NCBI GenBank assembly: GCA_026399475.1
Contig: JAPLQY010000071.1
Span: 62,001 to 126,000 of the forward strand
From: Rhodocyclales bacterium
GTDB taxonomy: Bacteria; Pseudomonadota; Gammaproteobacteria; Burkholderiales; Rhodocyclaceae
Reading direction: 5' to 3'
Length of the DNA stretch: 64,000 nt
In this document: positions 44,614 through 53,190 of the stretch, one piece after another
Layout: each line of letters begins with the position of its first letter
Position numbering within the stretch: position 1 is the first letter of the stretch
Program-made: the position numbers and the translations under genes
Notes under the pieces: generated by a model
Databases searched by the model: none
What the model was told of the DNA's origin: nothing
What the model saw: the letters and a program-made list of their open reading frames with translations, nothing else

Positions 44614-45246
44614 ATGTGGATCGACACCCACTGTCATACGAAATACTCGTACGACAACTGGCTTGAGCCGCTTGACCTGATCCGGCGCGCCAAGGCTCTT
44701 GGTCTGGATGGGGTTTGCATCACGGAACACTATTCCTACGAGGCTTCGGAGCCGGTGGAGCGCATTGGGCGCGAGGAAGGACTGCTGATCCTGCGCGGAG
44801 TTGAAATCGCAACCGACCGAGGTCACCTGCTGGCCTACGGCGTGGTGGATGATGGCTGGAACGTGTGGGGTCGCGACAGCTATCTGCCGCTGGATGAGGT
44901 GATCGAGCACATCAACGATCTGGGCGGGATTTGTGTTCCGGCCCACCCGTTCCGCGAAGTCGGACTGGCCAGTCTGCTCGATGGTTTGCTCGAGTTGCAG
45001 GGAATCGCGGCGGTTGAAACGCATAACGGCAGCAACAGCCAGAGCGACAACGAACTGGCGATCACGGCCTCTGCGCACATGGAACTGCCGACGCTGGGGG
45101 GCAGTGATTGCCACAAGACGGTAGCGGTCGGGCGTTGCGCGACAGAGTTTTTCGAGCCGGTAAGGGATATGGCGGGTTTCATCGCCGCAGTCAAGGCCGG
45201 AGCCTGCCGTGGCGCCTACTACCCGCCCTACATGGCGGCCGCGTAG
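44614..45246 (+). CDS. bzdU: BzdU-like PHP-domain metal-dependent phosphoesterase
   Basis: It has 210 aa with the PHP metal-binding motifs DTHCHTKYS, ITEHYSY, CVPAHPFRE and GGSDCHK. PHP proteins hydrolyse phosphoesters or act in nucleases. It sits where bzdU occurs in Azoarcus clusters; its role in the benzoyl-CoA pathway is not known. The ribosome site before the ATG at 44614 is weak (GACGGG). Confidence 0.75.
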   Translation: MWIDTHCHTKYSYDNWLEPLDLIRRAKALGLDGVCITEHYSYEASEPVERIGREEGLLILRGVEIATDRGHLLAYGVVDDGWNVWGRDSYLPLDEVIEHINDLGGICVPAHPFREVGLASLLDGLLELQGIAAVETHNGSNSQSDNELAITASAHMELPTLGGSDCHKTVAVGRCATEFFEPVRDMAGFIAAVKAGACRGAYYPPYMAAA

Positions 45247-45327
45247 GGCAGAGCAGTACCGCATCAGAAAGTGCGAGGCCGTAAAGGCATTCGCACCATA
45301 AACAGACGTGGTATCGAGGAGGAAGCA

Positions 45328-47877
45328 ATGCAAGCCGCACAGACGTCCGAGATCAGGTGGTACAAGACCCGGCAGGCGCCACGCGCAGCCGACTTCGGCG
45401 TCATGGTCAGCATTACCATCGACGGCAGGCAGGTCGATGCGCCCGAGGGCGTGTCGCTGCTGTCCGCGGCGAGCGCCGCCGGAATCTATATTCCCGCCCT
45501 GTGCGCCCATCCGGATTTGCCGCCCAGCGCCCAGCGCGGAGCCGCGGACAGCGGCTGCAATCTGTGTGTGGTTGAAATCGCCGGCCAGACCGGAATGCGT
45601 ACCTCCTGCTCGATTCCGGTCGAGGCCGGAATGGTCGTCACCACTACATCACCCGCAATCGACAAGCTGCGCAAGGAACGCATCGCCAGGACGCTGGGCA
45701 CCCACCCGCATGTCTGCCTGACCTGTCCGCAGCGCGACGGCTGCAGCCGCACCACCTGCTCTTTCGGCAACCCGGTCGAGCAGCGCTGCTGTTCGATCTT
45801 CAACAGCTGCGAATTGCGCAAGGTGTCCGATTACGTTGGCATTCCAGCGACGACGCCCAATTACAAGCACGTCGAGCTGCCGGTGATCAGGGACGAACCG
45901 TTTTACGACCGTGACTACAATCTGTGCATCGACTGCCGGCGCTGCCTGGTGGCCTGCAACGAGGTGCGCGGTGTCGGCTGCCTCGAAGTCAAGAACACGG
46001 ATGGCCGCAGCTGGGTCGGCACGATTGCGCCGACCTTGCTCGAATCCGGCTGCAAGTTCTGCAGCGCCTGCGTCACCGTTTGTCCCACCGGTGCCCTGAT
46101 GGACCGCACGCTCGACCCGGCGCGCAAGGAAGAAACACAGGTGCCGTGCAAGGCAACCTGTCCCGCCGGCATCGACGTGCCACGATACGTGCAACTGGTG
46201 GGCCTGGGCATGTACGGCGAGGCCGTGGCCGTGGTCCGCGAAAAACTGCCCTTCCCCGGCATACTCGGTCGTGCCTGTTTCAGCCCCTGCGAGTCGGCCT
46301 GCCGGCGCAAGGATCTCGACGATCCGCTGTCGATCCGCAGCCTGAAGCGGATCGCCGCCGACAACGATACCGGCCTGTGGCGCAAGCATTCTAAGCAGTT
46401 GCCGCCATCGGGCAAGCGGGTGGCGGTGGTCGGCGCTGGCCCGGGAGGACTGACCGCCGCCTACTACCTGGCCAAGAAGGGCCATGCCGTCACCGTGTTC
46501 GATGCCTTGCCCGCTGCCGGCGGCATGGCGCGCTATGGCATTCCGTCCTACCGCGTGCCGCTGGACGTGATCGACCAGGAAGTGTCCGAGGTCGAAAAGC
46601 TGGGTGTTGCATTCCGCTTCCATACCCGTATTGAAAGCATCGACGACTTGCTGGCACAGGGTTTTGATACCGTCTTTCTCGGTATCGGTGCGCAAAGCGG
46701 CGATACGCTCGGCATTCCCGGCGATACGCTGCCCAATGTGGTCGATAGCCCGACCTTCCTGCGTGCGGCGACCATGGGCAAGGTCGGCAGCCCGGAAACG
46801 GGCATCGTCATCGGCAAGCGCGTGGCGGTGATTGGCGGCGGCAACGTCGCGACCGACAATGCCCGTTCCGCCCGGCGACTGGGCGCCGAGGTGGTGGACA
46901 TGGTGTATCGCCGCACCCGGGCGGAAATGCCTGCCCGCGATGATGAAGTACAGGGCTGCGTCGAAGAACAGGTGAACCTTCGCTTCCTGCTGGCGCCGAA
47001 GAAGATCGAACTCAACGACAGCGGCAGTTCGCGGCTGAAGATCACCTACGTCAAGATGGCGCTCGGCGAGCCCGATGCGTCGGGTCGGCGCCGACCGATG
47101 GAAATCGCCGGTAGCGAGTTTGTCGAGGATGTCGATCTGGTCATCTCCGCCATCGGCCAGCGCCCCGAGGAAATTTCCGGCTATGGCGTGCAACTGGCAA
47201 AGAACAGCCGCGTCCAGGTGCGCGAAGACAACATGCTCACCAGTCGCCCCGGCGTCTATGCAGGTGGCGACTGCGTACTCGGCCCCTCGACGCTGATCGA
47301 GTCCGTGGCTCAGGGTCGCAAGGCGGCCGCGGCAATGGATGCCTTCCTGGGTGGCGACGGCGATATCGAAGAAAATCTGCTGCCGGACTGGGATACCGAT
47401 CCGCATATCGGGCGCGAGGACGGTTTCAACACCAGGAAACGCCTGCATCCGATCTTCATCGATCCGGTCAAGCGCAACAACTGGGACGAAGTCGAACTCG
47501 GCTTTGACGACGCGACAGCTCGCGCCGAAGCCCTGCGCTGCCTCAAATGCAATCTGGCGGCGAAGATCGAGGGCATGGTCTTGCCGCCGGAAGCATGGCT
47601 GGAATTCACGGCAGAAAATGTCGCCGGCGTGCCCACGGATGCCTGCGTGTTCCAGTTGCTCGATGCCGACAAGAAGGTACTGCTGATCAAGGGTGTGGAG
47701 AATCTGCGCGAGGGCCTCGAGGCCATGCTCGACAAGGCGGATATCGCCAGGTTCTTCGTGTTCGAGGATGCTCCTTTCTTCAGCCAGCGCGAGAACCAGA
47801 TAGTGCAGGCCTACATGCAACAGTACGGCAGCATGCCTCCGGGCGTTGGCGCCGACGAGATGGACGATCTTTTCTAA
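45328..47877 (+). CDS. bzdV: BzdV-type NAD(P)H:ferredoxin oxidoreductase-like fusion protein
   Basis: It has 849 aa. Residues about 25-110 are a NuoG-like [2Fe-2S] ferredoxin domain; next come further cysteine motifs (CLTCPQRDGCSRTTC and CIDCRRCLVAC, CKFCSACVTVCP). From about 270 onward it is a GltD-like flavoprotein with CKATCPAGIDVPRYV, FAD motif VAVVGAGPGGLTAAYYL and NAD(P) motif VAVIGGGNVATDNARSA. It is inferred to pass electrons between NAD(P)H and ferredoxin for the reductase. The ATG at 45328 follows GAGGAGGAAGC; a GTG 57 nt upstream is less likely. Confidence 0.85.
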   Translation: MQAAQTSEIRWYKTRQAPRAADFGVMVSITIDGRQVDAPEGVSLLSAASAAGIYIPALCAHPDLPPSAQRGAADSGCNLCVVEIAGQTGMRTSCSIPVEAGMVVTTTSPAIDKLRKERIARTLGTHPHVCLTCPQRDGCSRTTCSFGNPVEQRCCSIFNSCELRKVSDYVGIPATTPNYKHVELPVIRDEPFYDRDYNLCIDCRRCLVACNEVRGVGCLEVKNTDGRSWVGTIAPTLLESGCKFCSACVTVCPTGALMDRTLDPARKEETQVPCKATCPAGIDVPRYVQLVGLGMYGEAVAVVREKLPFPGILGRACFSPCESACRRKDLDDPLSIRSLKRIAADNDTGLWRKHSKQLPPSGKRVAVVGAGPGGLTAAYYLAKKGHAVTVFDALPAAGGMARYGIPSYRVPLDVIDQEVSEVEKLGVAFRFHTRIESIDDLLAQGFDTVFLGIGAQSGDTLGIPGDTLPNVVDSPTFLRAATMGKVGSPETGIVIGKRVAVIGGGNVATDNARSARRLGAEVVDMVYRRTRAEMPARDDEVQGCVEEQVNLRFLLAPKKIELNDSGSSRLKITYVKMALGEPDASGRRRPMEIAGSEFVEDVDLVISAIGQRPEEISGYGVQLAKNSRVQVREDNMLTSRPGVYAGGDCVLGPSTLIESVAQGRKAAAAMDAFLGGDGDIEENLLPDWDTDPHIGREDGFNTRKRLHPIFIDPVKRNNWDEVELGFDDATARAEALRCLKCNLAAKIEGMVLPPEAWLEFTAENVAGVPTDACVFQLLDADKKVLLIKGVENLREGLEAMLDKADIARFFVFEDAPFFSQRENQIVQAYMQQYGSMPPGVGADEMDDLF

Positions 47878-47886
47878 GGGACAGTC

Positions 47887-48660
47887 ATGTCAGATTTCAA
47901 GTTCATATCCTACGAAGATCAGGGCGAGGTTTTGCGCCTCGCGATCAACCGTCCGCCCTACAACGTGCTGGACATCGCCACCATGGAGGAGATGAACACC
48001 GCGCTCGACCTGGCGATGGAAAACACAACGGCCAAGGTCCTGGTCATCGCCGGCAATGGCGACAAGACCTTCTCCTCCGGCGTCGACGTGGTTGACCACA
48101 CCCCTGACAAGGTAGTGAAGATGATCGAGGTGTTTCACGGCATATTGAAGCGCCTGATGCAGGTGTCGATACCCACCGTGGCAGCCGTCAACGGTGCTGC
48201 ACTGGGCGGCGGCTGCGAACTTGCCATCGCCTGCGACATGGTGGTGGCTTCGGAGAGCGCCAAGCTCGGTCAGCCGGAAATCAAGCTGGGCGTGTTTCCG
48301 CCCATCGCAGCGATTCTGCTGCCGCGCCAGATACCGATGACCAAGGTGATGGAGTTGCTGCTCGGCGGCGGCATTATCGATGCGCAGGAAGCGCATCGCA
48401 TCGGCTTGGTGAACCGCGTGTTTCCGAAAGAGAGTTTCGCCGCCGACACGGCAAAATTCCTCGAACAATTCACCTCGCTTTCGCGTGTCGCACTGATCCA
48501 TACCAAGAAGGCCGTCAAGGAAGCCGCGACGCGGCCCTTCTACGAGGCCTTGTTCCACATCGAGCAGCACTATCTCAAGGATCTGATGGCCACCGAAGAT
48601 GCCAAGGAGGGCTTGAACTCCTTCATCGAAAAGCGCAAGCCGGTCTGGAAAAACAAATAA
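47887..48660 (+). CDS. bzdW: Cyclohexa-1,5-diene-1-carbonyl-CoA hydratase
   Basis: Crotonase-family dienoyl-CoA hydratase (257 aa) that adds water to the benzoyl-CoA reductase product to give 6-hydroxycyclohex-1-ene-1-carbonyl-CoA. Crotonase regions KTFSSGVDVVDHT and NGAALGGGCELAIACD are seen, with PEIKLGVFPP. It is followed by bzdX and bzdY, the next enzymes. Confidence 0.92.
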   Translation: MSDFKFISYEDQGEVLRLAINRPPYNVLDIATMEEMNTALDLAMENTTAKVLVIAGNGDKTFSSGVDVVDHTPDKVVKMIEVFHGILKRLMQVSIPTVAAVNGAALGGGCELAIACDMVVASESAKLGQPEIKLGVFPPIAAILLPRQIPMTKVMELLLGGGIIDAQEAHRIGLVNRVFPKESFAADTAKFLEQFTSLSRVALIHTKKAVKEAATRPFYEALFHIEQHYLKDLMATEDAKEGLNSFIEKRKPVWKNK

Positions 48661-48678
48661 TTCACTCAGGGGAAAAGC

Positions 48679-49746
48679 ATGATTCCTAGCACTATCAAGA
48701 CGTGGCAGATGACCGTACCGGGGACGCTGACCAGGACCGAAATCCCGGTGCCGCAACTTCAGCCGGGCGAGGCGCTGGTCGAGATTCGCGGCTGCGGCGT
48801 TTGCCACACCGATCTCTCGTATTTCTACATGGGCGTGCGCACCGAGCAACCCCCCCCTTTGTCGCTCGGTCACGAGATTTCCGGTGTCGTTGTAGCCGGT
48901 GATGCGCGGGTGCTGGGCAAGGAAGTCATCATCCCCGCCGTATTGCCTTGCAACAAGTGCGAGCTGTGCAAGACAGGTCGTGGCAACCGTTGCTTGGCCC
49001 AGAAAATGCCGGGCAATTCGATGGGCATCTACGGCGGCTTTTCCAGCCATATCCCGGTACCGGCAGCGGACCTGTGCATCGTCGGCAATCGCGGCGACAT
49101 TCCCCTTGAACACCTGTCGGTGATTGCCGATGCGGTGACCACCCCCTACCAGGCCGGCCTGCGTGCCCGCCTGCAGCCGGGAGATCGGGTCATCATCGTC
49201 GGCGCCGCCGGCGGCGTAGGCAGCTTCATGACCCAGGTGGCCAAGGGCATGGGTGCCAGCACGGTCATCGGCATCGACATCAACGAGGAAAAACTTGAAT
49301 TCATGAAGGGCTATGGCGCCGACTTCACGATCAATCCGAAGGGCAAGAGTCCGAAGGAAGTGAAGGAGTTGTTCAAGGCCTACTGCAAGGAAAAAGGCAT
49401 TCCTTCGAACTACGGCTGGAAGATATTCGAAGTCACCGGCACCAAGCCGGGGCAGGAACTTGCGCTGGCCCTGCTGTCCTTTACCGGACTGCTGATGGTG
49501 GTCGGTTACGGCACCGACGAGACCTCCTACATGCTGTCCAAGCTGATGGCTTTCGACGCCGAACTGATTGGCACCTGGGGCTGCTTGCCCGAGCACTATT
49601 CGAAGGTGCTCGACATGTGCGTCGATGGGCGGATTACGCTAGGCCCCTTCGTCGAGACACGGCCCATGAGCCAGATCGCGCAGGTGTTCGACGAAGCCCA
49701 TCACGGCAAGCTCAAGCGACGCGTGATCCTGACCCCGGATTTCTGA
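48679..49746 (+). CDS. bzdX: 6-hydroxycyclohex-1-ene-1-carbonyl-CoA dehydrogenase
   Basis: Zinc-containing MDR alcohol dehydrogenase (355 aa) that forms the 6-oxo compound with NAD+. Catalytic zinc ligands appear in GCGVCHTDLSY and LGHEISG, structural zinc in LPCNKCELCKTGRGNRC, and the cofactor loop in VGAAGGVGSFMTQVA. It precedes the ring-cleaving hydrolase. Confidence 0.92.
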   Translation: MIPSTIKTWQMTVPGTLTRTEIPVPQLQPGEALVEIRGCGVCHTDLSYFYMGVRTEQPPPLSLGHEISGVVVAGDARVLGKEVIIPAVLPCNKCELCKTGRGNRCLAQKMPGNSMGIYGGFSSHIPVPAADLCIVGNRGDIPLEHLSVIADAVTTPYQAGLRARLQPGDRVIIVGAAGGVGSFMTQVAKGMGASTVIGIDINEEKLEFMKGYGADFTINPKGKSPKEVKELFKAYCKEKGIPSNYGWKIFEVTGTKPGQELALALLSFTGLLMVVGYGTDETSYMLSKLMAFDAELIGTWGCLPEHYSKVLDMCVDGRITLGPFVETRPMSQIAQVFDEAHHGKLKRRVILTPDF

Positions 49747-49800
49747 AGCAGAATTTATACATCCACGAACCAACCACCGAATTCAACGAGGAGAAACACC

Positions 49801-50901
49801 ATGGCACTGGAATGGCTACGCAGGGAAAACGATCTCAAGGATCACCAGCTTATCGACAACAGCCACTTCGGCACCGCATCCCCCGATGATGCGCCGACGG
49901 TGATCTACGAGGAGCGTCCGGTGCTGGACGACAAGGGCGCAACGGTGCAGGGCCTGTTCTCTGCCTGGATCTGGCTGAACAATCCGAGCCAGTACAACTC
50001 CTATACGACTGACATGGTCAAGGGCGTGATCGCCGGAATGCAGCGTGCCTCCAGCGATCGCAAGATCGTCGCCGTGGTATTCACCGCCGTCGGCGACAAG
50101 GCCTTCTGTACCGGCGGCAACACCGCGGAATACGCCTCCTACTACTCAAAGCGTCCCAATGAGTACGGCGAGTACATGGACCTGTTCAACGCCATGGTGG
50201 ACGGCATCCTCAATTGCAAGAAGCCGGTCATCTGTCGCGTCAATGGCATGCGCGTCGCCGGCGGCCAGGAAATCGGCATGGCGACCGACATCACGGTATC
50301 TTCCGACCTGGCAATCTACGGCCAGGCCGGCCCCAAGCACGGCTCTGCGCCGGTCGGCGGCTCGACCGACTTCCTGCCGTGGTTCCTCTCGATGGAAGAT
50401 GCGATGTACAACTGCATCTCCTGCGAGACATGGAGCGCCTACAAGATGAAGTCCAAGGGCCTCGTCACCAAGGTGGTGCCGGTGCTGAAGAAGGACGTCG
50501 ATGATGGCGAAATCGTTTACGGCGAAGCCGTGGCCGGCGACAAGATCGCGGCGGCGAAGGCGCTGATGGCCGAGTGCAAAACCGATTTCGAACTGCTCGA
50601 TGCCGAAGTCAATCGCCTGGTGTGGAAGTTCGCCAACCTGTTCCCCAACTGCCTGATCAATTCCATCGACGGCATCCGCGGCAAGAAGAAATTCTTCTGG
50701 GACCAGATGAAGCTGCCGAATCGCCATTGGCTGGCGGCCAACATGAACCACGAGGCCTGGCTCGGCTTCAATGCCTTCGACGCCAAGAAGGTCACCGGCA
50801 AGGACGTCATAGACTTTGTCCGCTTCCGCCAACTGGTGGCCGAAGGCGCGCTGTTCGACGACAAGTTCGCCGAGCAGGTAATGGCGAAGCCGAAGGGCTG
50901 A
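49801..50901 (+). CDS. bzdY: 6-oxocyclohex-1-ene-1-carbonyl-CoA hydrolase (ring-opening)
   Basis: Crotonase-superfamily hydrolase (366 aa) that hydrates and cleaves the alicyclic ring to 3-hydroxypimeloyl-CoA. Motifs KAFCTGGNTAEYAS and VNGMRVAGGQEIGMATD mark the oxyanion hole. Length and start (MALEWLRRENDLKDHQL) match Oah/BzdY proteins. A REP palindrome follows the stop codon. Confidence 0.93.
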   Translation: MALEWLRRENDLKDHQLIDNSHFGTASPDDAPTVIYEERPVLDDKGATVQGLFSAWIWLNNPSQYNSYTTDMVKGVIAGMQRASSDRKIVAVVFTAVGDKAFCTGGNTAEYASYYSKRPNEYGEYMDLFNAMVDGILNCKKPVICRVNGMRVAGGQEIGMATDITVSSDLAIYGQAGPKHGSAPVGGSTDFLPWFLSMEDAMYNCISCETWSAYKMKSKGLVTKVVPVLKKDVDDGEIVYGEAVAGDKIAAAKALMAECKTDFELLDAEVNRLVWKFANLFPNCLINSIDGIRGKKKFFWDQMKLPNRHWLAANMNHEAWLGFNAFDAKKVTGKDVIDFVRFRQLVAEGALFDDKFAEQVMAKPKG

Positions 50902-50906
50902 AAGGC

Positions 50907-50960
50907 GTAGGAGCGAGCTTGCTCGCGAATATGACTGATTGCGAGCAAGCTCGCTCCTAC
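50907..50960. repeat. REP palindrome between bzdY and bzdZ
   Basis: Two perfect 20-nt arms, GTAGGAGCGAGCTTGCTCGC and its complement, flank a 14-nt centre. The left arm is identical to the unit at 34254 in the box operon. REP-type structure, able to form a strong RNA hairpin within the operon transcript. Confidence 0.88.
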
Positions 50961-51002
50961 AGGAAACCCAATGGATTCATCAATCGCTAACAAGGGATCA
51001 CC

Positions 51003-51749
51003 ATGCAGCTAAAGGATAGGGTGGCCATCGTCACGGGCGCGGGGCAGGGCATCGGCGCCTCGGTGGCGCAGGCCTATGCCCGTGAGGGTGCCAAGGTGGC
51101 GGTGGTCGACATGAACGGCGAGGCGGCCGACAAGGTCGCTGCCGCCATTGTTGGCGCCGGCGGCAGCGCGATTGGCGTTGCCTGCGACGTTTCGAATCGC
51201 GAACAGGTCGAGGCCATGGCGGCGAAGGTCAATGCCGCTTGGGGTCGCATCGACATCCTGGTGAACAACGCCGGCATCACGCGCACTGCGATGCTTCACA
51301 AGATGACGCCGGAACAGTGGAACCAGGTGATCGCGGTGCATCTGACGGGCGCCTTCAATTGCCTGCAAGCGGTGGTGGGCGGCATGATAGAGCGCAAGTA
51401 CGGCCGCATCATCTACGTGACATCGGCGGCGGGCGTGCTCGGCACCATCGGCCAGATCAACTACAGCGCGGCCAAGGCCGGCATCCTCGGCATGACCAAG
51501 AGCACGGCCAAGGAACTGGCGCGCTACAACATCACCGCCAACGCCATCGCCCCCGGTGCCGCGACGCCGATGACCGAAGTCATCCGCACCGACGAGAAAT
51601 TCAAGGACAAGTACCTGGATCGCATTCCCCTGGGTCGCTGGGCCGAGCCCGATGAAATTGCGCCGGTATTCCTGTTCTTCGCGTCCGACGCATCGGCCTA
51701 TGTCACCGGCCAAATACTTGCCGCCGATGGCGGTATGACGATTCACTGA
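51003..51749 (+). CDS. bzdZ: Short-chain dehydrogenase BzdZ (3-hydroxyacyl-CoA dehydrogenase role)
   Basis: SDR-family protein (248 aa) with cofactor motif TGAGQGIG, NNAG motif VNNAGITR and catalytic YSAAKAG. It is similar in type to FabG-like 3-oxoacyl reductases. In bzd clusters it is proposed to oxidise 3-hydroxypimeloyl-CoA to the oxo compound. The 3-ketothiolase that would follow is not in the window. Confidence 0.83.
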   Translation: MQLKDRVAIVTGAGQGIGASVAQAYAREGAKVAVVDMNGEAADKVAAAIVGAGGSAIGVACDVSNREQVEAMAAKVNAAWGRIDILVNNAGITRTAMLHKMTPEQWNQVIAVHLTGAFNCLQAVVGGMIERKYGRIIYVTSAAGVLGTIGQINYSAAKAGILGMTKSTAKELARYNITANAIAPGAATPMTEVIRTDEKFKDKYLDRIPLGRWAEPDEIAPVFLFFASDASAYVTGQILAADGGMTIH

Positions 51750-51779
51750 CGCTTATGGCTCCGACAACTCGCTCAGCAT

Positions 51780-51917
51780 CATGAAAGTTTGCAACTTCGC
51801 CGGGCCTCAAGCTGGCAAATTGACCCGCCCCTCCCGTCCTCCCCTCACGGGGAGGCTACTAATCGGCTCGCTGCGCTCGATATTTGGCAAGCACGCCGCC
51901 TAGATATTTCACATTAA
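51780..51917 (+). repeat. Degenerate family A repeat between bzdZ and gcdH
   Basis: It retains the ATGAAAG start, CCTCCCCTCACGGGGAGG hairpin, GGCTCGCTGCGCTCGAT core and ATATTTCACATTAA end, but with several changes from other copies, so it is an older insertion. Confidence 0.65.
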
Positions 51918-51927
51918 GGACGATTGC

Positions 51928-53109
51928 ATGAGCAGCCAACCGAGATTCAACTGGGAAGACCCGCTACTGCTGAACCAGCAGCTGACTGATGACGAACGCA
52001 TGGTACGTGACACGGCCGCTGCGTATTCGCAGGACAAGCTGGCGCCGCGTGTGCTCGAAGCCTTCCGCCATGAAAAGACCGACCCGTCGATTTTTCGCGA
52101 GATGGGCGAACTTGGGCTGCTCGGTACGACCATCCCCGAAGAATACGGCGGCGCAGGCATGAACTATGTCTGCTATGGCCTCGCGGCGCGCGAAGTCGAG
52201 CGCGTCGACTCCGGTTATCGGTCGATGATGAGCGTGCAGAGTTCTCTGGTCATGGTGCCGATTTACGAGTTCGGCAACGAAGCCACCCGGCGCAAGTACC
52301 TGCCCAAGCTGGCCACCGGCGAGCTGATCGGCTGCTTCGGCCTGACCGAGCCCAACCACGGATCGGACCCCGGCAGCATGATCACCCGCGCCCGTGCCGT
52401 CGATGGTGGTTACAGCATCTCGGGTTCGAAGATGTGGATTACCAACAGCCCGATTGCCGACGTATTCGTTGTCTGGGCCAAGGATGACGGTGGCCAGATC
52501 CGTGGTTTCGTGCTCGAGAAGGGCTGGAAGGGACTGACCGCTCCGGCCATTCACGGCAAGGTGGGTCTGCGCTCCTCGATCACCGGCGAGATCGTCATGG
52601 ACGAGGTCTTTTGCCCCGAAGAAAATGCCTTTCCCGAGGTGCGCGGCCTCAAGGGACCCTTCACCTGCCTCAACTCGGCGCGCTTCGGTATTGCCTGGGG
52701 CGCGCTCGGCGCTGCCGAGTACTGCTGGCATGCGGCACGCCAATACACGCTCGACCGCAAGCAGTTCGGCCGGCCGCTGGCCGCCAATCAATTGATCCAG
52801 CTGAAGCTCGCGAACATGCAGACCGAGATCACCATGGCTCTGCAAGGCTGCCTGCGCCTGGGGCGGATGAAGGACGAAGGCACGGCCGCGGTCGAGATCA
52901 CCTCGATCATGAAGCGCAACTCCTGCGGCAAGTCGCTGGAGATTGCCCGCATGGCGCGCGACATGCTCGGTGGCAATGGCATCTCCGACGAGTTCGGCGT
53001 GATCCGCCACGTGGTCAATCTGGAGGTGGTCAACACCTACGAAGGGACTCACGACATTCATGCCCTGATTCTGGGTCGCGCACAGACGGGCATACAGGCT
53101 TTCAGCTGA
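51928..53109 (+). CDS. gcdH: Glutaryl-CoA dehydrogenase (decarboxylating)
   Basis: FAD acyl-CoA dehydrogenase (393 aa) that converts glutaryl-CoA to crotonyl-CoA and CO2, the lower step of the benzoyl-CoA pathway. Family motifs [17 protein letters not shown] and [12 protein letters not shown] are present, and the catalytic glutamate is in [16 protein letters not shown]. The ATG at 51928 follows the repeat and AAGGACG. It lies with bzd genes and the benzoate-CoA ligase. Confidence 0.93.
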   Translation: MSSQPRFNWEDPLLLNQQLTDDERMVRDTAAAYSQDKLAPRVLEAFRHEKTDPSIFREMGELGLLGTTIPEEYGGAGMNYVCYGLAAREVERVDSGYRSMMSVQSSLVMVPIYEFGNEATRRKYLPKLATGELIGCFGLTEPNHGSDPGSMITRARAVDGGYSISGSKMWITNSPIADVFVVWAKDDGGQIRGFVLEKGWKGLTAPAIHGKVGLRSSITGEIVMDEVFCPEENAFPEVRGLKGPFTCLNSARFGIAWGALGAAEYCWHAARQYTLDRKQFGRPLAANQLIQLKLANMQTEITMALQGCLRLGRMKDEGTAAVEITSIMKRNSCGKSLEIARMARDMLGGNGISDEFGVIRHVVNLEVVNTYEGTHDIHALILGRAQTGIQAFS

Positions 53110-53190
53110 CAGGTGCAGCATCCGCAGCATGAAAAAACGATCTACTTGTTTTGATAAGTCGCCCGCCGCAGAGCGGAGGAGGATAAAGTC

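Noticed and set aside
45649-47820. Very long open frame (723 codons) on the minus strand across bzdV
   Set aside because: It is antisense to a gene with clear motifs. High GC at third positions leaves few stops on the opposite strand, and its translation has no recognisable family features.
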